Shown here: positions 45,870 to 55,407 of the stretch, piece after piece
Layout: each line of letters starts with the position of its first letter
Numbering within the stretch: position 1 is the first letter of the stretch
DNA from: Acanthococcus lagerstroemiae
Taxonomy: Eukaryota; Arthropoda; Insecta; Hemiptera; Eriococcidae
Direction: 5' to 3'
Assembly (NCBI GenBank): GCA_031841125.1
Contig: CM063112.1
Coordinates: 9,760,603-9,824,602 of the forward strand
DNA length: 64,000 nt
The notes under the pieces: model-generated
What the model was told of the DNA's origin: nothing
The model's database searches: none
The model's input: the letters and a program-made list of their open reading frames with translations, nothing else
Program-made: the position numbers and the translations under genes

Positions 45870-46965
45870 GTCGATCTTTCTTTGCTTATCTTGAATGTTC
45901 GGGATTATTCGCCACATTCTGTATTCCAGAGCGCTTTCGGCTGTTATGCCATCATCAGTGGAGTACCCTGAATGAGACTTGTCTCTTGTGGTTCTGTAGT
46001 TATGGTCGAGAGTAGTACCGTATGGTGAACCTGTTTAGTTTTGTGCTTCTATTGGTTGCCTGTGATTATCATATGCAGTCTGTCCAATCCGTGGGGGTTA
46101 TGTTATCAGTTGGAATAAGTTCTCACTTTGAAAGTTAGTTGTTGTGTTTATTAGGTTGTTTTGTTTTTGCCATTATTATTTCTAGTTGTTCTTTTAATTT
46201 TCTTTTCCTTGTGTTGTTTTCTATGTGTAGGATTTTTTACTTTTCTGTCAGTTTGTCATTGTTATGTCCCTGGTCATTGCAGTATTTTCCAAACAGTGAT
46301 TTGTCATAATTTAACTTCTGTGATTTTTCATGTTCTTTGATTCTAGTTGTGAATTTTCTGCCTGTTTCTCCTATAATATATGTAGATCATGTCACAGTGT
46401 TCTTAGCCCAGTTTGTATACACCGCTAGTCCGCTACTGTTGTTTCTGTCCTTTGTTTATGGTTTGTCATTGCTTATTTGTTTAATCAGAGGTGGTCTGTT
46501 TTTGATTCCGAGTTTTATATTGTATTGGTTGAAGATTTTTTTGTATTTTGTATGTATGTGTTCCTGTGAATGGTATTGCTCTTTCGTGTTTGTCAGTTTT
46601 TGTGGTTGTTAGTTCCATGTCTGTGCTTCTTGGTTGTGCTAGTTTGGCAATTATCCTGTCTACTGATTGTGGTTGGTATTTGAGGAGTTATCTGTCAAAA
46701 GGGCGTCCGTTCAATGTATTTCTTATGGAACGGACGCCCTTTTGACAGATAACTCCCCATTTGTTGTTGATTGCTATTTTTTGTTTAATTTTGTTGATCT
46801 CTGGTGTTCTGAGGTTGTTGTCGTTTAGTATGTTGACTGCTCTGTGGCAGTAGTTGTGTTGTGCTTCCATCTTGTGTTTTTGATGGTGGAAGGAGTCTTC
46901 AAGTATTACTACGTCTGTGTGAGTGGGTTTTCTGTAAATGTTGAATATTCGACTGTACAGCAATA
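45870..46965 (-). pseudogene. Penelope-like element, RT end and GIY-YIG region
   Basis: Minus strand from 46963: IFNIYRKPTHTDVVILEDSF, then HKMEAQHNYCHRAVNIL and EINKIKQKIAINN, the C-terminal RT block of Penelope-like elements. Downstream, around 46420-46360, GVYKLG-x-x-x-CDMIYI matches the start of the GIY-YIG endonuclease (GVYKLxCxxCxxxYIG), with stops and a frameshift. Below about 46150 the non-coding tail reaches tgatgatggcataacagccg near 45950, also seen in such elements. It is a broken copy. A 29-bp perfect inverted repeat lies inside (46684-46756). Confidence 0.85.
46684..46756. repeat. Perfect 29-bp inverted repeat with 15-nt loop
   Basis: The arms 46684-46712 and 46728-46756 are exact reverse complements (beginning ggagttatctgtcaaaaggg), separated by 15 nt. 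It lies inside the Penelope RT/GIY-YIG segment, where the extra arm interrupts the protein pattern after IAINNKWGVICQKG, so it looks like a secondary inverted duplication. Confidence 0.97.
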
Positions 46966-46969
46966 CTAC

Positions 46970-47690
46970 GATGTTTGAGGGAATTTTTAAACGACTCCCA
47001 TTTTATATTAGCTGTAATATGAGTTTGAGTACTCACGTGACCTTTAATACCGCTACCTTTCTCCATGGCTCGTATCCAGTTTTTAAATTCAGTCGTTCAA
47101 AATTGGGATGTGTTATCTTCAAGTGAGAAGAATCGGCAGGGAAAACAATAACGTGCATTTTCAAGTACACTGTATTCAAGCCATGGATACAGTTTGAACC
47201 ATCCCGAATGAATGTGACGCCATTCTTTGCCAAATTTTGTGGCAGGAAACTTCTTCAATATTGGTTAAATCGGAACATCGGCAATAATTTGAGCTATGTC
47301 GCTCAGTCCTCTCTTGATTCTGATGATTTCATCTTCCTGAGTGGTTTTGCTACCTGCTGATGGATAGTTATTACATTTCTCAGCATCCATGAATAATTTA
47401 TGTTCACTACCATCGCTGTCATTACTTTCACTTCTAAAATTCTCGGACCATATTTCTATAAACCGATAATCCAATATCCAGCATGAAATTATAAACTGCT
47501 ATTCTCTTCAACTTACCAGTGAGTTCATTGTCAAGAGATGGAGACGTAGAACAAGCAACAGAGGTTCCTTTTTTATTATAATTTGTCATTTGAACTGGCA
47601 TTAGTTTAAGGTACAAAGAAATGCTCCAAGGTTCGTTTGTTAGAAGACATGATAACGTGCAAACTACAGTGAAAACTACAGGTGAAAAAT
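46970..47690. other. No recognised gene
   Basis: Minus frames at 47033-47233 and 47265-47474 are without clear motifs. They may belong to the accessory (Myb-like) gene of a Harbinger element, but I cannot show it. Confidence 0.3.
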
Positions 47691-48540
47691 GATGTCTATG
47701 TCGCGAATGAGCCAGAAAACTCGCGACATTAGTTGCATCATCCTGAGAGTAAAATTGTGAACAGTTTACACTATGCAAGAAATTCCGAGTTTTCTCTGTC
47801 TGACAGAACAATGTCAGAACTTCTATGCGAGAAATGGATAGTGAGTTTACATTTGATAGACCGCTTTCATGCAAGAAACAGCGGGCAATAATTTTTGATA
47901 AAGGAAAAAATAGATTGCAGTCTCTTGTAGGTTGTGGAATGAGAAAACATTTATGTGCTGAGCGTAAACGTGTATCGCGATGAAAAGAAAACGAATTGCA
48001 GCACTGTGTTTACTGATGGAGCAAGCTGAAGCTGCCCAAAAAAATGAAAGAAACGTTCAGTTTGGGTGGAGAACTGGATTTCACACCGTATGCAGTTTGG
48101 AGCATATCATCAACTACTACAAGAACTGAAAGTAGAACATGTTGTGCAGTTCACAAATTTTGTTCGGATATCCCCGGAAAGTTTTGAGATTCTCATCTAA
48201 AAAATTGGTCCTCTGGTTGCAAAACAGGATACCAAATTCCATTTGGCAGTGCTTTGTATTCTACATCATCTTCTGTTTCTTGACCACTCTTTGTTCCCAT
48301 TTTCTAAATTTCTGATTGAAATTGATTCCGCAGATTATGTATCTTCCGGGTCATCTCATCAACAGTTGCGACAAAGTGCCTTGCAAGGCTCTTCAGAGCG
48401 TCATTTTTTAATGCGATTTTTATACCGCATTTATTTAATTCAAAAAATGTTAACAAACCACAAAATCTAGAAACAGTTGAAAAATTAGGAGAGAAAGAGA
48501 CACAAGTAAATAGGAAAATATGTCAGATGTAAACGTACCT
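47690..48540 (+). mobile_element. Harbinger-like derivative, copy 1
   Basis: The right end is gtcagatgtaaacgtacctt. Copy 2 ends in the equivalent aagctacgtttacatctggc on the other strand, giving an AAGSTACGTTTACATCTGRC terminus. Between 47980 and 48250, shifted plus frames read ALCLLMEQAEAAQKNERN, then YHQLLQELKVEHVVQFTNFV, RISPESFEILI and KIGPLVAKQDTKF. This resembles the N-terminal part of PIF/Harbinger transposases (F-x-R-M/I-S-x-E-x-F-E-x-L, then I-x-P-x-I-x-x-x-D-T). The DDE domain is absent. The left terminus is diverged or missing. Confidence 0.65.
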
Positions 48541-48544
48541 TAGA

Positions 48545-50600
48545 CTTTACATCTGACACTTCTCGCGCGATTTTTATGTCTGAGAGTAAAATGGCAAATG
48601 TAAACATGGAAGAACAGTTGTGTCGAGATCGCACAAGTGTAAACCTGAGAACTAGATGATGTCATGATTGCAAGACATTTCTCGCAAACGTTGACGAGCG
48701 CTCTACTTTTCTCTCAGACAGTTCACTCTCTTCAATATTCTTCTGTCTACTTGTGTCTCTTTCTCTTCTTGTTATCCCTAATTTTTCAACTGTTTTTGAA
48801 TTTTGTGGTTTGTTAACATTTTTTGAATTGAATAAAATGAATAACATTAAAAAAACGTGGTCAAGAAACTAAAATAAATGATTTAATTTCACGTTGTAAA
48901 GATTTTGAGGAATTGTGGAACGTGCGGTGTGTGTCGCATTAAAAAAGTGACGCTCTGGAGAGCCTTGCGATGCACTTTGCCACCACAGTTGATGAAGTGA
49001 CCCAGAAGATATATAATCTGCGGAATCAATTTCAATCAAAAATTTAAAAAATGGGAACAAAGAGCGGTCAAGATTCAGAAGATGATGCCGAATACAAGGG
49101 AGAATGGAAATATTTTTACGCTCTCAAAACTGTTTGTGAACTGCACAACATGTTCCACTTTCAGTTCTTGTAGTAGTTAATGATATGCTCCAATCTGCAT
49201 ATGGCGTGAAATCGACTTTACCACCCAAATTGAACGTTTCTTTCATTTGTGGGGAGCTTCAGCTTGCTCCATCAGTAAACACAGTGCTGCAATTCGTTTT
49301 CTTTTCATCGCGATACACGTTTACGCACAGCACATAAATGTTTTCTCATTCCACAACCTACAAGAGACCTGCGAAGAAGAAAGCGAAGACGAAACGGGTG
49401 GCATTTCGGGTCAAGTGAGTCATCCAGCAGGACACGCTTCGGAAGTGGAAGGACGCGCTCGCTCATTCGACCAAGGGCGAGTGGACCCGAGCGCTGATAC
49501 GCGACCTCGACGGATGGGTAAGGAAGAACGCACGGAGCGCTTAACTTCCACCTTACCCAAGTATTGAGCGGCCACGGGTGCTTCGGCACGCACCTACATC
49601 GGATGTCGATAGCACCGAGCCCCGTGTGCGCGCACTGTGATCGAGGGGCGGAGGACACACCTTGGCACACCCTGTTCGAGTGTGAGGCCTGGGAGCAGGA
49701 GAGGCGCGGGACGGCCACAACAGCGATCGATCCCGGCGGCGACGATGAAGAAGAAGAAGAAGACGACGACGTCGGCGTGATCAGCCGTCTCGCGCCGCAC
49801 ACCCTGGTTCCGGAGATGATGAAGAACGGAAGCAGTTGGAACCGGGTGTCGGCCTTTGTCTCGGCCATCGTGAAGAAGAAGATGCAGACGGAGTGGTCGA
49901 GACAGAGGGCCGGCGATTCACCAAGCTCGGCCCACACCATCGAACAGGAGGAGAACTCTGTACCATCCTAGAGAAAAGCTGCTGCAGCTGCACTGCGGAC
50001 CCACCGGCAGGGCTCACCCGTCGTCACCACCTGCCTGCGTCGACACACGGACCAAGACGAGGAGGTGAGGGGTGAGTGAAGAGAGGCAGCGCATCCGGCC
50101 GTGGGGGTCCTGAAATTTCCAGGCGAGCGCTCTGGGAGTGCGGACCTCGGTCAGTAGGGAACCCCATGGTGGCCCTGGTAGGACGCGCGCACCGTTCCGG
50201 CACGTAGAAATGGGGGCTCGGGCCCGGCCCCAAGGCGTACCACCGGTCACTGACGCGATGCTCGAAAGGGTAGTTCCTGTGGCCGGGGGTGCGGTGTCAT
50301 AGGGGCTACTTTGGTATGCGTGCATCGCCATACGTCCCACCACACACCAACCTACAAGAGACTGCAATCTATTTTTTCCTTCATCAAAAATTATTGCTCG
50401 CTGCTTCTTGCATGAAAGCGGTCTATCAAATGTAAACTCACTATCCATTTCTCGCATAAAAGTTCTGACATTGTTCTATCAGACAGAGAAAACTCTCGGA
50501 ATTTTTTGCATGGTGTAAACTGTTCACAATTTTACTCTCAGAATGATGCATCTAATGTCGCGAGTTTTCTGCCAGATGTAAACGTAGCTTAACTTCTGTT
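48545..50600 (-). mobile_element. Harbinger-like derivative, copy 2, inverted
   Basis: The minus strand repeats copy 1 almost throughout: 50600-50365 matches 47690-47950, 49368-49140 matches 47930-48160, and 48850-48700 matches 48425-48505. The two copies are tail to tail, so the region is a giant imperfect palindrome around about 48540-48690. Copy 2 is split by a 979-bp LINE (49369-50347). About 105 bp at 48580-48690 is not found in copy 1. Confidence 0.75.
49369..50347 (+). mobile_element. 5'-truncated R1-like LINE with 15-bp TSD
   Basis: The insertion is framed by a perfect duplication caacctacaagagac at 49354-49368 and 50348-50362. From 49564 the frame encodes the ORF2 tail: a VLSGHGCFGTHLHRM block, then CAHCDRGAEDTPWHTLFEC (C-x2-C-x9-H-x4-C), a WEQERRG segment and an acidic stretch EEEEEDDD, to a stop near 49970. 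About 375 bp of 3' UTR follows and ends atcgccatacgtcccacc without a poly(A) tail, as in R1-type elements. Upstream of 49564 two frames carry decayed residues of the same ORF. Confidence 0.92.
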
Positions 50601-50604
50601 CACT

Positions 50605-51022
50605 GATAAGAACAAGAACTCAGAATCAAGCTTTATCACTTATCAGGCTGGAACTTCTACCATCTACCACTAAAATGCAGGCAGCGCTGCAGTTGGCGTG
50701 TGTACGGTAGTTACAGAACAGTGTTCGCATGGCTGTTGCGCTGCGCTGCTTCACGTGAATATTTGGGAGTTCTATGAAATTATCGAACCCTGGACATGTG
50801 AATAATTATTTTTTATATGAGTTCATGTTCTACATTTGAATACGGTGTGTACTTGCTTATTACAATTTTGTGTTATCGACCTATTGATTTTCGACTTGTT
50901 TGAAAATGATTACACCTTTTACGTTTCGAATTTTTGGTAGAGCGGGCACTGGGGCGAACAGAAATTTTGAGGGGCTACCGCCCCACCTCGCTTCCCATAG
51001 CGCCGCGCCTGAGTAAACTAAA
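50605..51022. other. No recognised gene
   Basis: Unclassified sequence. I see no motifs. Confidence 0.3.
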
Positions 51023-51375
51023 TACAGTAGAAATCATCTATAACGAGTCCGGTTGAAACGAGTAATCGGTTGTAATGAGGAAATCGCTCGGTCTCGGCGT
51101 GAGGTCCATATAGTACGTGTTAAAAAAAATCTGATATACTGAGGATCGGCTATAGCGAGATATTGGGTATAAAGAGCTGTTTTCCCCTCAAAATGTGAAA
51201 TTTATACCGTAACGAGCAACATCATATCACACATCATCATTCTTTCATGTCTGAACTAGTACAGTACCAATCTTTCATTACTTAAACTGAACAGTATTAC
51301 GTACATATGCACTGTATAGTACATAGTATGCTTCTGCATGTTTAGTGGAACAGTATCAAGTCGAGTGTTTGTAAA

Positions 51376-51561
51376 ATGTCGCGACGTAGTTTTTCTTTGG
51401 AAGATAAAGGGACTATTATTTCACTCCTTGAAAGTGGTACGAAGAACGTTGATTTAGCACGACGGTATAAGACAGGTTCGTCAACAATCTCCACAATTTA
51501 CAAACATCCCGACAAATGGTTTAAGCTGAAAAGCTCTCGAACAATATCTACTGATGTTTAA
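51376..51561 (+). CDS. Tigger transposase N-terminal HTH fragment
   Basis: A 61-residue frame starts MSRRSFSLEDKGTIISLLES. Residues about 7-45 form a CENP-B N-type (psq-like) helix-turn-helix: FSLEDKGTIISLLESGTKN, then LARRYKTGSSTISTIYK. In pogo/Tigger transposases this domain binds the terminal repeats. A stop follows shortly after it, before the second HTH and the DDD catalytic domain, so it could at most encode a small DNA-binding peptide. It lies 350 bp inside the left TIR. No sign of current expression is available from sequence. Confidence 0.82.
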   Translation: MSRRSFSLEDKGTIISLLESGTKNVDLARRYKTGSSTISTIYKHPDKWFKLKSSRTISTDV

Positions 51562-51794
51562 TGTGATCTTTTCACTTTTTAATTTTCTTTTTTTATTATT
51601 TAATTAAAATTCTATTTCATTACTCTGAGTATCTATCTATACAACTGTTTTCTTATTTTTCACTTTCAAAAAATTTGTCCGATACAGAATGAAGTATAAA
51701 ATATTTTTATTTATTATTTTTTTTTTGGGTGGGGGGAGGGGGAGAGGACTGTAGATTTTACAAAATTGAAAATGAAGGCATCACATGTTTGTAA

Positions 51795-52055
51795 AGTGAC
51801 ACACTAAATCAAAGAGAAGATGCTGAAGAAAAAGAAGCTTCCACACCATCGGAGACAGCTGAGGTACCGACCATTGCGGAAGCTCGGGCAGCTTTAGACT
51901 GTTTAACAAATGACGACTTGTCTGAGAGTGAGATGGTAGCTTTAAAACTGTTCGATGAAGCAGTAGAAAAAAAATTTGTGAACACTCTTTTAACAAACTT
52001 TAGGCAGACTACGATAACAGAATTTGTAAATAATGATACTCGTACGAGTAAGTAA
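51795..52055 (+). pseudogene. Tigger transposase C-terminal fragment
   Basis: A frame open from 51795 to TAA at 52053 lacks an ATG at its start and reads SDTLNQREDAEEKEASTPSE, then TIAEARAALDCLTNDDLSES, LKLFDEAVEKKFVNT and FRQTTITEFVNN. This is the acidic tail seen in Tigger transposases (AxxALxxLRxF). A deletion of the core joins it indirectly to the N-terminal fragment. Confidence 0.65.
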
Positions 52056-52301
52056 GTACAACACGTTAAAATACTGTAAAAATGTTGAAGATTTTTTCCC
52101 CCTGAAATTGCACTTTTTTTTTCGAGTACCTCATTACATCCGATATTACGTCTATTACGAGCACCTCCTTACAACCGGTTAAAGCGAGTATTTGTTATAG
52201 CGAGCAATTTGTCTTGGTCTCTTGAAACTCGCTATAAAAGCGATTTCTACTGTAGTCGATAAAAATTATAGATTGGTATTGATGGTAAAAGTATCGGAGT
52301 T

Positions 52302-52519
52302 CTCTTCTTTCTAATTTGCTCTCCACCCGAGTCCTGGAATGCGCCCTTCCGAGCATTACTTCAGAGACGTCGGGGAGGCTGTTAGGACTGTCTGAGCCCT
52401 CTTCCCTTCTGGCCGAAAAACCGGCCTAGGTCGATTCTGGCGAGTTGCTACGTGGGCTCGAACCCGGGACCTCCGGATTCTGAGACCAACGCGCTATCCA
52501 CTCGGTCAACCAGACCTCC
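52302..52519 (-). mobile_element. tRNA-derived SINE, copy 3
   Basis: The minus strand gives ggttgaccgagtggatagcg, then the B-box ggttcgagccc, the gctacg/aactcgccagaatcgacc body and the 3' segment gaagtaatgctcggaagggc with cgggtggagagcaaattag. It is flanked by a 9-bp duplication atcggagtt (52293-52301 and 52520-52528). Confidence 0.92.
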
Positions 52520-52529
52520 ATCGGAGTTA

Positions 52530-53030
52530 GAGCTTCAACTGTCTCAACTTTTGCTTCGTCCGGTGTCATTCCTAAATCTCTGAACATATTTTCTCATAGT
52601 TTCCTTCGAAGATCCTGCCACCTTTGTTGACGCTTCTTCATTTTGTTTTGCGATATCATGGGCATGTTCTGCATACAATGGTAATGACGTCTTCCACAAC
52701 GACAGTACCCATGTTCTCTAACCGTGCTTCGTTTATTTTGCTCGGCATTTTCACTCGAGTGCGATGGCTAAAACGAATATCCGAGCGTACGAGGAAGCGT
52801 GTTCTCGTCAGGAATGGCGGCATCCAGTATTCATGATTCGCCGGGCCCGTCATGATTACAAATGTACAAATTGGTGTTAGGTGTAGTATATCTCGTATAA
52901 CGATGAACCGTACGCCGGTAAATCGTCGAATGCCCGCCTTATAATTATTCAAATCGATTTTGAACCGGCTGCTGTATCAATAAGATCAGGTGCAACAACC
53001 GCAGATTTACGGTATTAATGAACGGTGCAT
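52530..53030. other. No recognised gene
   Basis: A 98-codon minus frame at 52656-52952 and a 70-codon plus frame overlap. I recognise neither. Confidence 0.25.
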
Positions 53031-54250
53031 GTTGGTGAGTAATTTCGTATAGTACTACGAACGCGATGGTTCCTCAATTGGTGCCAGGTCCACGTGCTCG
53101 ACGCCCTACCACACGGCGGACAGATTCGCCGGGCGTTTGCTCCGGCCGGAGATGGGGCCGGCCGGAGGCAGTTCCGAGTGCCCCCGGAGGGTCGGTGCCT
53201 GGCACCCGAATCACGTGGCGACGCCGGGCGCCGGTGTAAACAAAGCCGCGTTTCGCCTGGTTTTACGAATCACTGCGAACGTACAAGTTCATTCATATTT
53301 ATACACACGACCTTGGGTAGCCTTATCTTCATGAATATTAATAATACAATGTCTACCCCATTTATTAAACAATTAACATATATTTATAAATTGAGTTTAG
53401 AAGCGGAATACTTAATAATAAAAATAATAGCGGCGACGGAGATGAAATGGTTCGTTTTTTTTCTCTCTCTCTTTCCTCTCCGTATTATTTTTTCTTTCAT
53501 TCACTCTCTATCTCTCGCTTTGCTTCCTAAAGTGTGTATACATTAAATATGCATATCGCGATACGATTAATAACTGTGGCACGTGGGCAAACTAGAACGA
53601 CGACGGGCGACGCGGCGGTGGCCGCCAGTGGCGGAGCCGAAAGCGACGATGAGCGATTCTGGTCGCGGGGAAAATTGTTCGAAAAATAAAAGTTAAATTG
53701 AACATATCTTTTACGTATTCAAGAAGGGTTTTGTGGGTCAAAGTTACTACGTACTCATTTGAATAAAATTTAAATGGGATCGATGGCGGGTCTTCGCTTT
53801 AACTTGGCCTAGGTCAGTACACAAAATGTATGCGGCATGGCATGCAGTGTTTATGTAAATTTTATATATGCGCTGTATACCTCGATTCGCCGCCGCTCTC
53901 CTCCGGTATGCCACTCCGACGGCGCATTTACTCGCTTTTATATTTATTCGCTAATACGCCCGAATATCGCGTCGCGTTCGCCGTCGCCGCGCGCCGCGTG
54001 TCTACGCACTCTCCGCGACACGTCCTCTCTATGCCTGGCGACGTTTGCATTCCGCGACGGTGTTGCGGCCGATTCGTCTTCGTCACATCGTTCCTAATGA
54101 TTCCTTGTTTTTTTCCAAAGGTTATAGTCCGCTTCTCGGCCTTACGCCGAACGAGTATCTCGATTTATACAGCGCCGGGCTTTTTCGAACTTTGTACACT
54201 TGTGGGCTTTAAATACTGACGCGAAGTCATGCGAAACATTGTGACAATCC
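53030..54250. promoter_or_regulatory. CpG-dense block, candidate regulatory/UTR DNA
   Basis: Two GC- and CpG-rich cores (about 53085-53270 and 53880-54070) surround AT-rich DNA. By hand count, 53941-54060 holds about 24 CpG in 120 bp. No repeat or transposon hallmark is seen. Frames are open in more than one register over the second core (53830-54219 and 53837-54097), and none resembles a known protein. The sequence shows only the composition; a role as conserved noncoding sequence, 5' UTR or promoter-proximal DNA is inference. Confidence 0.4.
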
Positions 54251-54289
54251 GGCGCCAGTGGCGGATTATTTAGTTACTTAGGAAGGGTG

Positions 54290-54600
54290 GACCCCGTATG
54301 ACTACACAAGGAATATAGGTAGACCGCTGACCCGTTGGCGAGATGAATTCCGCAAGGAGCTGGGTCCCATGTGGAGAAGACATACCCTGGACAGAAGGAG
54401 CTGAAAGGATAAAGTGAGGGAACTGGGGGAGGCTCATACCCAATAATGGGTGGGTAGAGAAGGCTGAGGGCAGGGAGGGGCCCGCTTCCCCGTCTTACCC
54501 TCGGCACAGTAAGTGCTAAGAGAATTGTGAAATAGAAGGAATACCCAACAAGAGCTGTAAATAAAAATAGTTTCTTAGTTTTATCCTCTATCATTTTCCT
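54290..54600 (+). pseudogene. RTE-like LINE C-terminal tail
   Basis: The plus strand reads GRPLTRWRDEFRKELGPMWRRHTLDRRSWKDKVRELGEA (shown here in parts: RWRDEF at about 54335, LGPMWRRHTLDRRSW to 54400) across two frames. This is the standard last segment of RTE/CR1-like ORFs. A 3' UTR of about 150 bp follows and is cut by the 3' end of the minus-strand LINE at about 54610. Confidence 0.65.
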
Positions 54601-54676
54601 CCACCTTTCGGTTTCATAGAAACTCGCGCCCTACACCCTTTCGGGATCAGGCAACGAGGGAATAGTGTATACTTCT

Positions 54677-54931
54677 TCATTTGGGCCAACTGTTGTCCCT
54701 GACCTGAGGTGATTCAGGTGGGATGTTGGTAGTGGTTTTCTTCGTGCCACAGTTCCTCAACTGTGGCCTTGTTTTTATATCCCTCCAATCGAGGACTGCC
54801 GGTCTTCCCTCTGTAAAACGGGGGCATTCGATAAGCACATGTTCTGCAGTCTCATCAGTCTTTTTATCGACACTGACAGGCTCCACTCTCCAGTTTCCCA
54901 ATTCTTTTCCTGAACCACCTAAAACATCCAT
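54677..54931 (-). pseudogene. R1-like LINE ORF2 tail, zinc-knuckle region
   Basis: The frame reads MDVLGGSGKELGNWRVEPVS, then DKKTDETAEHVLIECPRFTE. The DETAEHVLIECPRF part is the H-x4-C half of the tail knuckle, while the first two cysteines are lost in this frame. It follows the preceding RT-tail frame after a short gap. Confidence 0.75.
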
Positions 54932-54944
54932 GCCCGCTCAGGGC

Positions 54945-55403
54945 CTAGGATGTGTAGAAGTCCAGGTCAGGGGTGTTGTACGATACTGCTGGGATAAGGC
55001 GGTAAGTCCAGCGGCCGGACGGGTACTTGTCCCACCAGGACTGCCATACTCGCTCTATGTCGCGATCAAGGTGGGCGCGAATGTCCGCCTCTTCGGCTGG
55101 GTGCTTCCTGAATGGACCCCATGCGATGTTCCGCCCTTTCTTCCACAATGTTATGATGGCTCTTGCCATTATATCCAGCACCATTGGGGATTGGCCGGTA
55201 ATTGTACAAGACCCCAAGTAACAGGTGGTCCTGTATAGCAGGCTAATACAGGTTATGATCCTTCTGTGAATCTTGTCCACCATCCGATGGTTTTCAATCT
55301 TCAGTAGTATAACATGTTGCAGCATACCGGTAGTATGCCCCAATGGTTTCCCTGCAGCATCGCCTTCCTCGCTGAAGTCGAATATCCATACGTGTTTTGG
55401 CAC
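54945..55403 (-). pseudogene. R1-like LINE ORF2, post-RT region
   Basis: A 152-codon frame contains IHRRIITCISLLYRTT, then WKKGRNIAWGPFRKHPAEEA and VWQSWWDKYPSGRWTYRLIP, ending with DLDFYTS. This is the connector of R1-type ORF2 between RT and the knuckle (x-W-x-x-x-W-x-x-S-x-x-G-R-W-T-x-x-L-I-P). It is one frame shifted from the RT. Confidence 0.8.
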
Positions 55404-55407
55404 ATGC

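Larger units (their letters stand above)
51025..52252 (+). mobile_element. Tigger/pogo element, internally deleted
   Basis: TIRs are CAGTAGAAATCATCTATAAC and, reversed, CAGTAGAAATCGCTTTTATA, flanked by TA (51023-51024 and 52253-52254). The subterminal parts repeat the ctataacgag/gttataacgag words typical of Tigger. Length is 1228 bp against about 2.2-2.5 kb for complete Tiggers. It retains the transposase N-terminus and C-terminus, and the DDD catalytic core is missing. Confidence 0.92.
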
